NCBI RefSeq assembly: GCF_001270745.1
Contig: NZ_KQ434758.1
Span: forward strand, 144,026 to 208,025
Reading direction: 5' to 3'
Length of the DNA stretch: 64,000 nucleotides
Source: Jiangella muralis
GTDB lineage: Bacteria; Actinomycetota; Actinomycetes; Jiangellales; Jiangellaceae
Of the stretch, positions 54,208-63,573 are shown in pieces. Within the stretch, counting starts at the first letter, position 1; every line of letters begins with the position of its first letter. The translations under genes were made by a program, and so were the position numbers. Under the pieces are notes generated by a model. The model saw only the letters and a list, made by a program, of their open reading frames with translations, ran no database searches and was not told the origin of the DNA.

Positions 54208-54993
54208 TCAGATGAACTTCTGCGCGGCCAGGAACTCGGCCAGTTTCGTGCCGCCGTCGCCCTCGTCGGTGACGACCTGGCCCTGCGCGCGCTCGGGCCG
54301 CTTGACGACCTCGCGGACGGTGGACGAGGCGGCGCCCAGCCCGACGGCGCCGGCGTCGACCCCGAGGTCGGCCAGCGTCCACGTCTCGACCGGCTTCTTC
54401 TTCGCCGCCATGATCCCCTTGAACGACGGGTACCGCGGCTCGTTGATCTGGTCCGTCACCGCCACGACCGCCGGCAGGGCGGCCTCGATGGTCTCGGACG
54501 CGACATCGCCGTCGCGGCGCGCCGTCACCGCGGTGTCCGACACCGCCAGCTCGCCGACGAAGCCCACGTGCGCCAGCCCGAGGTGCTCGGCCAGCATCGC
54601 CGGGACCACGCTCATGCCGCCGTCGGTCGACGCCATGCCGGTCAGCACCAGGTCGACGTCGCCGACCTTCGTGATGGCGGCGGCCAGCACCCGCGCGGTG
54701 GCGGGCGCGTCCGACCCGTGCAGGGAGTCGTCGACCACGTGCACACCGGAGTCGGCGCCCATCTGCAGCGCCTTCTTCAACGCGGCGTCGGCGCCGTCGG
54801 GGCCCATCGTCAACGCGACGACCTCGACACCGTCGCCGGCCTCGGCGATCTTCAATGCCTCCTCGACGGCGTACTCGTCCAGCTCGGACAACAGGCCGTC
54901 GACACCCACCCGATCGGTGGTGTTGTCGGCGGCGGTGAAGGTCCGGTCCGCGGTGGCGTCCGGAACGTGCTTGACCAGGGTGACGATCTTCAT
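54208..54993 (-). CDS. etfB: Electron transfer flavoprotein beta subunit
   Basis: A 261-residue protein: MKIVTLVKHVPDA, DEYAVEEALKIAE and VALTMGPDGADAALKKAL with the EtfB signature VAVTDQINEPRYPSFKGIMAAKKK. It forms the FAD/AMP-binding heterodimer with EtfA. First gene of the etfB-etfA unit; the desulfurase and mnmA follow downstream. Confidence 0.96.
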   Translation of the reverse strand: MKIVTLVKHVPDATADRTFTAADNTTDRVGVDGLLSELDEYAVEEALKIAEAGDGVEVVALTMGPDGADAALKKALQMGADSGVHVVDDSLHGSDAPATARVLAAAITKVGDVDLVLTGMASTDGGMSVVPAMLAEHLGLAHVGFVGELAVSDTAVTARRDGDVASETIEAALPAVVAVTDQINEPRYPSFKGIMAAKKKPVETWTLADLGVDAGAVGLGAASSTVREVVKRPERAQGQVVTDEGDGGTKLAEFLAAQKFI

Positions 54994-55228
54994 GGCCGGG
55001 TTGCGACCTCCTAGGCCGGGCGGGTGGGGAGCTGCCAGTGTGGCGTCCATCGCGAGGCTAGCCCACCGAGTGGCCGAGCCTTCGACTGTCCCGATGTTAC
55101 CGAGGGGTAACCGGCGGCCCAAGCCCCTGGGGACGTGCAACACGTCACAGTCCGGGACGGCCGCCGATACCCGTTTTCGCCGTCCTCACGCGGTCCCGAT
55201 CTTGCGCCCGCTGTGAAATGATCGCGCG

Positions 55229-56518
55229 ATGCGGATCCTGGTCGTCTCGTGGGAGTACCCGCCGGTCATCTACGGCGGTCTCGGGCGCCACGTCCACCGC
55301 CTGACCGAGGGTCTCGTGGCCGACGGACACGACGTCGCCGTCGTCACCCAGTCCGCCCCGGGGATGCCCGAGGAAGAGGACGACAAGGGTGTGCGGGTGT
55401 TCCGGGCGCCGCCCGACCCGCCGGCCGGCGAGCGCGGCGAGGACCTCGTGCCGTGGGTGCTGGCGCTGAACACCAGCCTCATGCGCACCGCCCACCGGCT
55501 CACCCGCGAGTGGATGCCCGACGTCGTCCACGCGCACGACTGGGTCGACGCGCACGCCGGCATCAACGTCGCGCGCGCCATCGACGCGCCGCTGGTCGCC
55601 ACCGTCCACGCCACCGAGGCGGGCCTGTGGGACGGCTGGCTGTCGACGTCGCTGTCGCGGGCCCGGCACGACATCGAGGCGTGGCTGGTCGCCGAGGCCA
55701 CCCGCTCCATCGTCTGCTCCGAGGCCATGCGGGTCGAGGCGGCCGCCGCGTTCGACGTCCCGCCCGAGGACCTCACCGTCATCCGCAACGCCGTCGACCA
55801 TCCCGCCTGGCGCACCACGGCCGAGGCGCGGCGGGCCACCCGCGAACGGTTCGGCATCCCGCCGAAGACGCCGTTGCTGGTGTTCGGCGGGCGGCTGGAG
55901 TGGGAGAAGGGCGTCGACGTCTGCATCGAGGCGCTCTCGCTGGTCCGGCAGCGACACCACGACGCCCGGCTGGTGCTGGCCGGCGCCGGGTCGCAGGAGA
56001 TCAACCTGCGGCGGCTGGCGCAGCGGCTGCAGATCGACCACGTCGTGCAGTTCGCCGGGCGCATGGGCCAGCCCGACCTCGCCGCGCTGTTCGGCGCCGC
56101 CGACGTCGCCATGTGCCCGTCGTCGTACGAGCCGTTCGGCATCGTGGCGCTGGAGGCGTGCGCGGCCGGCACCCCGGTCATCGCCGGCGACAGCGGCGGC
56201 CTGCGCGAGGTCATCGAGCACGACGTCACCGGCCTGCTGGTGCCGCCGCGCGACCCCGGCGACCTCGCGGCGGCGGCCATGCGGCTGCTCGAGGAGCCCG
56301 GCCTGTCGCAACGGCTGGTGCGGGCCGCCCACCAGCGCATCGCCACGGAGTTCGTCTGGACGGCGGTCGCCCGCGAGACCGAGAAGGTCTACGCCGCCGC
56401 CGTCGCCGACCCCCGGCCGCCGCGGCCACGGCCCGCCCCGGCGCCCGACGGCAACATCCTGGCCGACCGGCCGGCGGCCGTGCAGCAGGCCTGGAAACGG
56501 GTCCGCGGCGAAGTGTAG
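55229..56518 (+). CDS. GT4-family glycosyltransferase
   Basis: A 429-residue glycosyltransferase of the GT-B fold: MRILVVSWEYPPVIYGGLGRHV at the N-terminus, VHAHDWVDAHAG, VFGGRLEWEKGVDV and the C-terminal EPFGIVALEACAAGTPVIAGDSGGLREVI (nucleotide-sugar EX7E). The opening and the HAHDW match glycogen/maltosyl-type transferases near etf in actinobacteria. Exact acceptor unknown. Confidence 0.9.
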   Translation: MRILVVSWEYPPVIYGGLGRHVHRLTEGLVADGHDVAVVTQSAPGMPEEEDDKGVRVFRAPPDPPAGERGEDLVPWVLALNTSLMRTAHRLTREWMPDVVHAHDWVDAHAGINVARAIDAPLVATVHATEAGLWDGWLSTSLSRARHDIEAWLVAEATRSIVCSEAMRVEAAAAFDVPPEDLTVIRNAVDHPAWRTTAEARRATRERFGIPPKTPLLVFGGRLEWEKGVDVCIEALSLVRQRHHDARLVLAGAGSQEINLRRLAQRLQIDHVVQFAGRMGQPDLAALFGAADVAMCPSSYEPFGIVALEACAAGTPVIAGDSGGLREVIEHDVTGLLVPPRDPGDLAAAAMRLLEEPGLSQRLVRAAHQRIATEFVWTAVARETEKVYAAAVADPRPPRPRPAPAPDGNILADRPAAVQQAWKRVRGEV

Positions 56519-56534
56519 GTCGCGCAGCGCGCGT

Positions 56535-56584
56535 TGATCATCGGCGATCGCTGGGGTTCTGACGCCAGGGATCGCGGATGATCA
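56535..56584. terminator. Palindromic element 1, bidirectional terminator-like
   Basis: TGATCATCGGCGATCGCTGG (56535-56554) pairs with 56565-56584 at 18 of 20 positions. It lies between convergent genes and is homologous to the element at 57603 in inverse orientation; it may be a dispersed repeat acting as terminator. Confidence 0.6.
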
Positions 56585-57532
56585 CGGTCGTCCACAGGCC
56601 GGAACGGGACAGCCGGGCCGGCAGGAGAGCGGCATGCCGGTCCAGCCGCGGGCTCTGAGCACCCGGACGTGTTCCGCAGCGACGCCGCACTGGTCGCCGA
56701 AGACGTCGGCGTGCCCGTAGCGCAGCGTCGCGTGGCCGCCGACGGTGGCGCGGTTGTCCCGGTGCCGGTCGCGGAAGCGGCCTTCGCCGGTGTGCCCAAT
56801 GCGTCCGTCGAGCTCGACCCGCAGGTGGAACTCGGCGTAATCGACGTCGACCCAGATGACCCGCTCGCCGGCGACCCGGCGCTGCCGGCAGCCGGTGGGC
56901 AGGCCGTGCGCACGTTCGACCCGGCGCAGGTGGCGTAGCTCCAACGGCGAGAGCGCACCGCCGGCGACGTCGGCCAGCAGCGCCTCGGCGACGGCGCGCC
57001 AGCGGATCTTCTTCCGCCACCCCAGCGCGTCGGCCAGCCGCTCCGGCGTCGTCGCGCGCCGCTGGCAGGCGGCCGTCACCCAGGTCTCGACCTCACGTGG
57101 GTGCGACGCGACGTCGACGAGGTCCAGCACCGTGTCCTCGACCCGGGTCCGCGGCGGGTTCCTGGCCGGATGACGGCTCTGCGGCAACCGGTGCGCGTAG
57201 TGGACCCGGACGCCGTCGGTCTTGCCGCGGACGTGCCGGTCGCTCGGCGCGGTGACGTGGACGACCGGACCGGGATCGTCGCAGAGACCGTCCAGGTGGG
57301 CGGCGGTGCGGTGGCTGGCCACAGCTCCGCGGCCCGCTCGCAGGATCGCCGCCCACACCCGGGCGGCGAACGGCAGCGGCCCGCTGAACGTCGCGTACAC
57401 CCCCGGATGGACGCGCTGCCAGCGGCCCGAACGCAGCCGCCACGTCAGCGCGTCCTCGGTCAGGCCGCACGCCAGCGCCTGCGCACGGCTGACCACGCCC
57501 TCCTGGGCGGCGACCAGCTGCTCAAGATCCAC
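56582..57532 (-). CDS. AbiEi-like antitoxin-domain protein with DUF559-type C-terminus
   Basis: A 316-residue protein: N-terminal winged-helix (LVAAQEGVVSRAQALACGLTEDALTWRLRSGRWQRVHPGVYATF) of type IV antitoxin AbiEi kind, a linker, and a C-terminal DUF559/VSR-like fold (VIWVDVDYAEFHLRVELDGRIGH and RDRHRDNRATVGG). No AbiEii toxin is adjacent. Numerous in actinobacteria, probably an orphan defence/regulatory factor. The gene lies between two homologous palindromes. Confidence 0.75.
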   Translation of the reverse strand: MDLEQLVAAQEGVVSRAQALACGLTEDALTWRLRSGRWQRVHPGVYATFSGPLPFAARVWAAILRAGRGAVASHRTAAHLDGLCDDPGPVVHVTAPSDRHVRGKTDGVRVHYAHRLPQSRHPARNPPRTRVEDTVLDLVDVASHPREVETWVTAACQRRATTPERLADALGWRKKIRWRAVAEALLADVAGGALSPLELRHLRRVERAHGLPTGCRQRRVAGERVIWVDVDYAEFHLRVELDGRIGHTGEGRFRDRHRDNRATVGGHATLRYGHADVFGDQCGVAAEHVRVLRARGWTGMPLSCRPGCPVPACGRP

Positions 57533-57602
57533 CCCACCAGCCTGCGCGAGCCGGGACGGTCGCGCCAGCCCGAATCCGCTGCCTGTGGACAGCCGTCACC
57601 AC

Positions 57603-57638
57603 CGGCGATCACTGGTGCTCAGACCCCAGTGATCGCCG
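57603..57638. terminator. Palindromic element 2, terminator-like
   Basis: CGGCGATCACTGG (57603-57615) pairs perfectly with 57626-57638. In reverse it reads GATCATCGGCGATC as in the first element. It stands just after the end of the HTTM gene on the minus strand and before the AbiEi-like start. Confidence 0.6.
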
Positions 57639-57642
57639 ATGA

Positions 57643-58659
57643 TCATGGGACCTCGGCGGGTTCGGTTTCGGCGGGTGACGGCTCGGCCGGCTGTTTCTGG
57701 CGGGAGCGTCTGGCCCAGCGGATCGCCGCCCGGTAGGTGTCGTCGCGGATGAAGACCATGTCGGCGGCGATCATCGCCAGCGAGAACCACGGCAGCGCCA
57801 TCGTGATCGCGATGCCGACGTGCATCGCGAAGATCGCCAGCAGCGCCAGCACCCGGGTGCCCCGCCGCAACAGCAGCAACGGGAACAGCACCTGCACGAA
57901 CACCGTCACGTAGCTGCCGATCGTGACGAACACGCCGTTGGTGTAGACCAGCTCGTTCAGCCCCGGCCACGGCGCGTACTGGCCGATGCGCAGCGGGTAG
58001 TAGAGCCCGACGCCCTCCTGCCACATGCTGCCCTGGACCTTCGACAGCCCGGACGTCATGTAGACCATGAACACCTGAGTGGCGACGGCCATCAGCGCGA
58101 CGTTGTGGAACAGCGTGCCTACCCAGGGCGGCAGTGGCACCAGCGGGCGGTAGCCGGGCCGGGCCCGGCGGCGGGCGTCCAGCGACCAGCGCATCGAGGT
58201 GTCCGCGAAGCACAGGAACAGCAGCATGATGCGGACGATGTTGTCGCCGGCGTCGTCGGCCAGCGGATTCAGCCGCATCAGGCTGGCGATCGCGATCATC
58301 AGCAGCGGCGTGACGACGCGGGTGCGCCAGCCCAGCGTGAACGCGACGGCCAGCGCGGCCAGCAGCAGGTACTTCAGCGTGAAGACCGCGGTGCCGTCGT
58401 CCTGCGCGAACACCCAGGTGAACGGTGCGCCGTACTCGTCGACGGTCAGCCAGGGGGTGAGCCAGCGCGCACCGGGACCCCACACGTAGTGCCGGTTGGT
58501 GAAGTTGACGATGAGCGAGCCGAGGATCGCGACACCGATGAGGATGCGCATCGCGGCCAGGCCGTACGTGGCCTTCTTGCCGTCGAACAGCCACTGCTCG
58601 CCCGCGTCGACCGTCCGGCCGACGGTCCTGGTGACGAAGCGGATCGCGTCGCCGATCAC
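57643..58659 (-). CDS. HTTM-domain membrane protein, first copy
   Basis: A 338-residue protein with multiple membrane segments: NFTNRHYVWGPGARWLTPWL, a long hydrophobic core, SLDARRRARPGYR, and YMTSGLSKVQGSMWQEGVGLYYPLRIGQYAPWP (the HTTM motif). The fold is related to vitamin K-dependent gamma-carboxylase membrane domains, but carboxylation is not shown. It starts at GTG 58659, overlapping the DUF5819 gene's stop. Confidence 0.88.
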   Translation of the reverse strand: MIGDAIRFVTRTVGRTVDAGEQWLFDGKKATYGLAAMRILIGVAILGSLIVNFTNRHYVWGPGARWLTPWLTVDEYGAPFTWVFAQDDGTAVFTLKYLLLAALAVAFTLGWRTRVVTPLLMIAIASLMRLNPLADDAGDNIVRIMLLFLCFADTSMRWSLDARRRARPGYRPLVPLPPWVGTLFHNVALMAVATQVFMVYMTSGLSKVQGSMWQEGVGLYYPLRIGQYAPWPGLNELVYTNGVFVTIGSYVTVFVQVLFPLLLLRRGTRVLALLAIFAMHVGIAITMALPWFSLAMIAADMVFIRDDTYRAAIRWARRSRQKQPAEPSPAETEPAEVP

Positions 58660-59450
58660 TGGTTCTCCACCAGCCCCTCGACGACGTCGGCGAACGCGGC
58701 CTCGTCCTGGTCGGCGTCGATCAGCGCCGGGCGCCAGCCGAAGTCGCGGACCGTCCGCTGCGGGTCCTCCGGCACCGGGTCGAACCGGACGTCCCAGCGC
58801 GGCACCGGCGTGCGGACCAGCTGGAACTGGACGGCGACGACGTCCTCGCCCCAGAGCGCCCTGGCCAGCTGGGTGGAGTAGCCGGTGGCGACGCGGTCGG
58901 CGCGGACGATGTTGGCGACGCGGCCGGACGTCTCGCCGCCCTGCGCCGCGATGAGGTCGTTGGCCAGCGGCCGCCAGTCCTCCATGTCGACGTAGTCGGT
59001 GGCGACGATCTCCTGCTGCTCGTCGGTCAGCGCGTCCCAGGCGGTGTTGACGCGGCGGTGCAGGTTCGACGTCAGCCGGCTGGCCCGTGACGGCGCCGGG
59101 TCGTGCGTGATCAGCGTCCACTCCAGGCGGGTCGCGTCGGCCCAGTCGGTGGTGCTCAGCTCGCCGGTCTGCGGGTCCTCGACCTGCGCCCGGACCCGGA
59201 GCTCGTCCTCGGCGTTCACCGGGTTCGGCGCGAACAGGCTCCAGTTCTGCTGGAAGAACGGCCGCATGTACCCGGACACCTGGGCGCCGACGGAGTCCTT
59301 GATCGGGTTGCTCGGCGCGTTCCACAGGAACGTCGCCGCGAAGTGCAGCACCAAGAGGCCGACCAGGAAGAACGCGACGCCCTTCGCGATCGGCGGCACC
59401 TCGGTGCGCTGGGTGTCGTCCGGCCTCTCATCCGGCCTCTCGTTCGGCAC
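58656..59450 (-). CDS. DUF5819-family protein, first copy
   Basis: A 264-residue protein: an N-terminal membrane segment (GVAFFLVGLLVLHFAATFLW), then the family block YMRPFFQQNWSLFAPNPVNAEDELRVRAQV. The rest is soluble and presumably extracytoplasmic. Coupled (GTGA) to the downstream HTTM protein, as in other actinobacteria. The function is unknown; partnership with HTTM is likely. Confidence 0.88.
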   Translation of the reverse strand: MPNERPDERPDDTQRTEVPPIAKGVAFFLVGLLVLHFAATFLWNAPSNPIKDSVGAQVSGYMRPFFQQNWSLFAPNPVNAEDELRVRAQVEDPQTGELSTTDWADATRLEWTLITHDPAPSRASRLTSNLHRRVNTAWDALTDEQQEIVATDYVDMEDWRPLANDLIAAQGGETSGRVANIVRADRVATGYSTQLARALWGEDVVAVQFQLVRTPVPRWDVRFDPVPEDPQRTVRDFGWRPALIDADQDEAAFADVVEGLVENQ

Positions 59451-59460
59451 GCGGGCCAGG

Positions 59461-60540
59461 CTACCTCGTGGGCACCGGCTCGGCCGGGGTCTCCTCCGGC
59501 GCGTGCTCCACCCCGGCCGGGCGCCGCCGTCGCCGTCGCTCGTCCCACGCCGCCCGGACCCTGGCCGCGATGCCCTGATAGGTGGAGTCGCGGATGAAGA
59601 TCTGGTCGCCGGCCATGATGAACAGCGAGAAGAACGGCAGCCCCATGATCACCGCGATGCCGGCGTGCATGCCGAGGACGCCGAGCAGCGCCACCACCCG
59701 GGTGCCGCGGCGCAACAGCAACAGCGGGAAGAACAGCTGGATGAACACGGAGAAGTACGAGACGACCAGCACGCCGAACGGGTTCGCCGACAGCAGGTCG
59801 TTCAGCCACGGCCACGGCCGGTACTGGCCCACCTGCATCGGGTAGTAGACGGCGGTGCCCTCCTGCCACGCCTCGCCCTGCACCTTGTAGAGCGCCGAGG
59901 CGACGTAGATGATGCAGATCTGCGCGGCGACGGCGACGATGGCGAGGTTGTGGACGAGGATGCCGAGCCGGCCCGCGCCGCGGCGCAGGCCCTCCGGGGT
60001 GAACCGGCGCGGCCACAGCCGCCGGCTCTGTCCCCGCTCCTGCCGGGCCCGCCGCCGGGCGTCCAGCGACCACCGTCCGGACAGGTCGGCGAAGCACAGG
60101 TAGATGAGCAGGATGCGGAAGATGTTGTCGCTCTGGTCGCCGTACAGCGGGTTCGACTCGATCAGGCTGACCCAGCAGATCAGCAGCAGCGGCGCGACCA
60201 CGCGGGTGCGCCAGCCGAGCGTGAAGGCGATCGCCAGCGCGAGCACGACCAGCGTCTTCACCGTCAGCATGGTGGGGTCGCTGCCGCCCTCGAACAGCGT
60301 GAACGGCCAGCCGAAGCCGCCGTTGCGTTCGAGCGGCGTCATCCACTGCGCGGCGTCGCCCCACAGGTAGTGCCGGTTGGCGAAGTTCGCCAGCAGGAAC
60401 CAGACGGCCGCGGCGCCGAAGATGATGCGGACGACGGCGACGCCGTAGGTGGCGCGCTTGGCGCCGAGCAGCCACTCCTCGCCCTTGCCGACGGTGCGAG
60501 CGGCGCCGTCCAGCGCGCGGTCGACGGCGGACCCGATCAC
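59461..60540 (-). CDS. HTTM-domain membrane protein, second copy
   Basis: A 359-residue homologue of the first copy: NFANRHYLWGDAAQWMTPL, SLDARRRARQERGQ and YVASALYKVQGEAWQEGTAVYYPMQVGQYRPWP. Same topology and same partner arrangement. It has a longer basic insertion near residue 180. GTG 60540 overlaps the DUF5819 stop. Confidence 0.88.
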   Translation of the reverse strand: MIGSAVDRALDGAARTVGKGEEWLLGAKRATYGVAVVRIIFGAAAVWFLLANFANRHYLWGDAAQWMTPLERNGGFGWPFTLFEGGSDPTMLTVKTLVVLALAIAFTLGWRTRVVAPLLLICWVSLIESNPLYGDQSDNIFRILLIYLCFADLSGRWSLDARRRARQERGQSRRLWPRRFTPEGLRRGAGRLGILVHNLAIVAVAAQICIIYVASALYKVQGEAWQEGTAVYYPMQVGQYRPWPWLNDLLSANPFGVLVVSYFSVFIQLFFPLLLLRRGTRVVALLGVLGMHAGIAVIMGLPFFSLFIMAGDQIFIRDSTYQGIAARVRAAWDERRRRRRPAGVEHAPEETPAEPVPTR

Positions 60541-61295
60541 CGGAACCTCCCGATGGCCTCGGCGAACGCGGCGCTGTCCTGGCCGTCGTACAGGTAGAGG
60601 GGGCGCCGGCCGAACTCGCGGGTGGTGACCGACGGGTCGTGGCCGCGATCGTCGAAGCGCGGCGCGCGGGTCTCCTTGATCTGCACCTCGACGTACTCGA
60701 TGCCGGAGTCGCGGCCCCACCAGGCCCACGCGAACTGCGTCGCGTACGCCGCCATCGCGCGGTCGAGGCGCAGCACGTAGGAGATGCGCGCGTCGGAGCT
60801 GGGGTCGGGGGTGGCCAGCATCGCCTCCTCCATGCGCGCCCACGCGTTCTCGTGGTAGTCGCCGGCCAGCACGTCCTGCTCCTCGCGCGAGATGAGGCGG
60901 TACTGCTTGCGCATGTTGCCGGCCAGCCGGCGGGTGATGATGCCCGCGCGCGACGGCGCCAGGCTGTGCAGGATGTTGCCGTCGACCTCGAGCTGGGTGA
61001 CGTCCACCCACTCGGTGGAGCTGTCGGCGTCGTACCAGCCGCGCACCAGCATGGAGTACTCGACGCTGATCGGCGTCGGAGCGAACAGGCTCCACTCCTG
61101 CTGGAAGTACGGCTGCATGTAGCTCGTCAGCGTCGTACCCAGCGACTCCTTGGCCGCGTTGGCCGGGCCGACGAACACCGCCGTCGCGAGGAGGTGCGCG
61201 CACAGCAGCGCGCCGAGCCCTCCGGCGACGACCTTGATCCACGTCGGCCGCGGCTGCTGCCGCGCCGGCGTCGTCGCTGTCTCCTGGTCCCGCAT
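60537..61295 (-). CDS. DUF5819-family protein, second copy
   Basis: A 252-residue paralogue: one membrane segment (VVAGGLGALLCAHLLATAVFV) followed by YMQPYFQQEWSLFAPTPISVEYSMLVRGWYD. First gene of the four-gene unit. It has 10 bases between its partner's end (59461) and the next DUF5819 start; thus the two pairs are probably one transcription unit. Confidence 0.88.
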   Translation of the reverse strand: MRDQETATTPARQQPRPTWIKVVAGGLGALLCAHLLATAVFVGPANAAKESLGTTLTSYMQPYFQQEWSLFAPTPISVEYSMLVRGWYDADSSTEWVDVTQLEVDGNILHSLAPSRAGIITRRLAGNMRKQYRLISREEQDVLAGDYHENAWARMEEAMLATPDPSSDARISYVLRLDRAMAAYATQFAWAWWGRDSGIEYVEVQIKETRAPRFDDRGHDPSVTTREFGRRPLYLYDGQDSAAFAEAIGRFR

Positions 61296-61351
61296 CGTGC
61301 CTGCCCTCGTGTGTCGACCGCCCGGTTCGACCGACCCCGGAAACGCCGATC

Positions 61352-61389
61352 CGGTGGGTCCGCGCCCTGGCTTGAGAGCGGACCCACCG
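61352..61389 (-). terminator. Terminator of the LPXTG gene
   Basis: CGGTGGGTCCGC (61352-61363) pairs perfectly with GCGGACCCACCG (61378-61389). The hairpin stands 56 bases past the stop of the minus-strand gene ending at 61446. Confidence 0.7.
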
Positions 61390-61445
61390 TGATCGAACGT
61401 GGGAGTCGTGGTGCTACTCCTGGGTGTTACTGGTGGTGCAGTGCG

Positions 61446-62951
61446 TCACTCGACGGTGAGGCCCCGGCGACGGCTGACCGCGTAGGCGGCGATGCCACCG
61501 GCGAGGACCAGGCCCAGGCCGAGGATCAGCAGCTGGCTGGAGCCGGCACCGGTGTCGGGCAGCTCGTCGCCGTTCTCGTTGCCGTTGGCGTCGGCGGCGC
61601 CGTCGTCGTCACCGTTGGTCTCGGTGCCGTCGACCTCGGTGCCGTCGACCTCGGTGCCGTCGACCTCGGTGCCGTCGACCTCCGTCTCGGTCCCGTCGAC
61701 CTCGGTCTCGGTGCCATCGACCTCGGTCTCCGTGCCGTCCACCTCGGTCTCGGTGCCGTCGACCTCGGTGCCATCCACCTCGGTGCCGTCGACCTCGGTC
61801 TCCGTGCCATCGACCTCGGTCTCGGTGCCGTCGACCTCGGTCTCCTCACCGTCGGCCTTGGTGTTCGGGCCGACGTGCGACTCGGCCAGCGTCACCGAGA
61901 CGCCGCCGTTGTCGAGGCCACCCAGCAGCGTGACCTGCATGGCCGCGACGCTGTAGGTCTCGGAGGTGGCGGCGCGGTCGACGTTCACCGCGGCGCGCGC
62001 GCTGGTCGGCTTGGCCATGCCGGCGTCAGCCTGGTCGGGCTGCACGTTCACCTTGATCGACAGGATGTCGGTCAGGGCGTCGGCGATGCCGTTGGTGAGC
62101 TCGTCGAGGCCGAGGTCGCCGAGCAGGTCGCCCAGGCCGGCGCCGAGGTCACCGAGCAGTTCGGTGAGCAGGCTGTCGAGGATGTCGAACAGTCCCGGGC
62201 CGATCAGCTCGCTGTTCGGCGGCAGGTCGTTCAGGCTCTCGAACAGCAGGTCGAGGTCGATGACGATGGTGCCGTCCTCGATCCAGACCGCGGCGTCGTC
62301 GCCGAGCGACAGGTTCAGGCCGCTCAGCAGCGGGACGGTGACCCGCAGCTCGCCACCGGCGATCTCGTAGTCGCGCGAGACCTCGAAGTCGTCGTCGGAC
62401 GGCTCGAGGTGCGCCTCGGACGAGACGGCGCCGAGCTCGAGCTCGACGTCGGCGATGAGGTCCGTGACGCCCTCGCCGAGCAGGTCGGTCAGGTCGAACG
62501 TGGCGTTGCCGGGGAAACCGTCCTCGACACCCGTACCGACGCCGCCGTTGTCGGCGACCGCACCGGTCGCGGCGTGCGAAACGGCGCCGTCCTCGGCCGT
62601 CGCCCACTGGTTCACCGCGCCGAGCTTGATGATGTCGCTCAGCGGGATCTGCAGGTTCGGGTCGATGTCGATGTTGATCGAGTCGAGCAGCGTGACGTCC
62701 AGCGGGTTGGCGTCGGTGACGGCCTCCGGGTCGCCCAGGTTCTCGACGTCGACACCGGCGAGCTCGGCGAGCTCATCCAGGTCAGTGCCCAGGACGGTGC
62801 CGTCGAGGAACCGCGCACCAGCGCGCGCCTCGTCACCCTCAGCCGCTGCGGCGGGCGTCAGCCACGCACCCACAGCGAAAACCGGGGCAATACCAGCCGC
62901 GAGCAGCGTTGTCGCTGCGCGACGCCGGCGCATAACAGGTGTTGCAGGCAT
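61446..62951 (-). CDS. LPXTG-anchored surface protein (choice-of-anchor G type) with TEVDG repeats
   Basis: A 501-residue protein with a signal peptide ([20 protein letters not shown] then AAAAE). The central ~300 residues are acidic, containing [11 protein letters not shown] and [11 protein letters not shown] repeats, typical of choice-of-anchor G proteins. Then follow 12 TEVDG or TETEVDG units, and an LPDTGAGSS sorting signal with membrane segment and RRR tail. A sortase would link it to peptidoglycan; none is in the window. Confidence 0.88.
   Translation of the reverse strand: MPATPVMRRRRAATTLLAAGIAPVFAVGAWLTPAAAAEGDEARAGARFLDGTVLGTDLDELAELAGVDVENLGDPEAVTDANPLDVTLLDSINIDIDPNLQIPLSDIIKLGAVNQWATAEDGAVSHAATGAVADNGGVGTGVEDGFPGNATFDLTDLLGEGVTDLIADVELELGAVSSEAHLEPSDDDFEVSRDYEIAGGELRVTVPLLSGLNLSLGDDAAVWIEDGTIVIDLDLLFESLNDLPPNSELIGPGLFDILDSLLTELLGDLGAGLGDLLGDLGLDELTNGIADALTDILSIKVNVQPDQADAGMAKPTSARAAVNVDRAATSETYSVAAMQVTLLGGLDNGGVSVTLAESHVGPNTKADGEETEVDGTETEVDGTETEVDGTEVDGTEVDGTETEVDGTETEVDGTETEVDGTETEVDGTEVDGTEVDGTEVDGTETNGDDDGAADANGNENGDELPDTGAGSSQLLILGLGLVLAGGIAAYAVSRRRGLTVE
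61621..61850. repeat. TEVDG-coding repeats in LPXTG gene
   Basis: Units of 15 bases (TEVDG) or 21 bases (TETEVDG) coding the stalk of the surface protein; 12 EVDG units in all. Codon choice varies (GCC/CCG ends), unlike the more regular repeat in the next gene. Confidence 0.8.
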
Positions 62952-63573
62952 GCCTTCTCCTCTGGCATTTGCATTTTCATGGCGGGCTCCTTCGCGGCCA
63001 TCAGATATGCCAAGGCCGGCGAAGCGTGATCATGAACCTACAACCGCTCCAGAGACGTGTCTCGTACTTGGTGAATTTACCTCCGGGGACACCGACCGCC
63101 CATTCACCGCGCGCCGGTCGCTATGCCTCGAAAGGGTTGATCAACTTCTTTCCCCGTAAAACTGTCCTCTTGGTGTCTTTGGTGTTTTTCGCCCGCTCTC
63201 CGGACATAGTGGGACGGATCGTCGCGTTGAACTGGGGTTAAGCGGGCGAAACGGGCGCGGAGGAGGCGCGCAAACCGGAACCAGTGGTCTAAACCGCGAG
63301 CCCGCCTGCCGTGACCGAATCGTTATCCGGGGGCGACACGCGGGCGTGTTCGCGTACGGTCGCCTTTCCGCCCAACGTCCTGGTCAGAGCGCCATTGAGC
63401 GGAGTCCGACTCCCCCATTCGGCTGATAGCGCGAAGCGTTGCGGATATGCCACTCGTCGACCGCCTTTCACGGCAGCGTTGACGGGGTGTGCCGGCGGCG
63501 GGCGAGCCGACGGCCGTGGATCCGGATCGCGGACCCACGGCCATCGGTCGTATCGCCGGGTGGCGACCGGGAC
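62952..63573. other. 620-base intergenic region, no gene seen
   Basis: It is less G+C-rich than the rest. A perfect palindrome GAGACGTGTCTC lies at 63052-63063 and GTTGATCAAC near 63136; they may be operators. A terminator for the upstream-transcribed gene is at 63512-63542. No supported open frame, tRNA or riboswitch was seen. Confidence 0.4.
63512..63542 (-). terminator. Terminator of the second LPXTG gene
   Basis: GGCCGTGG (63512-63519) pairs with CCACGGCC (63535-63542); the hairpin is 31 bases after the stop at 63574 on the minus strand. Confidence 0.65.

Noticed and set aside
61492..61956. Plus-strand open frame with many VPSTS repeats
   Set aside because: It is the antisense of the TEVDG repeats in the LPXTG gene; the low-complexity pattern follows from the other strand.
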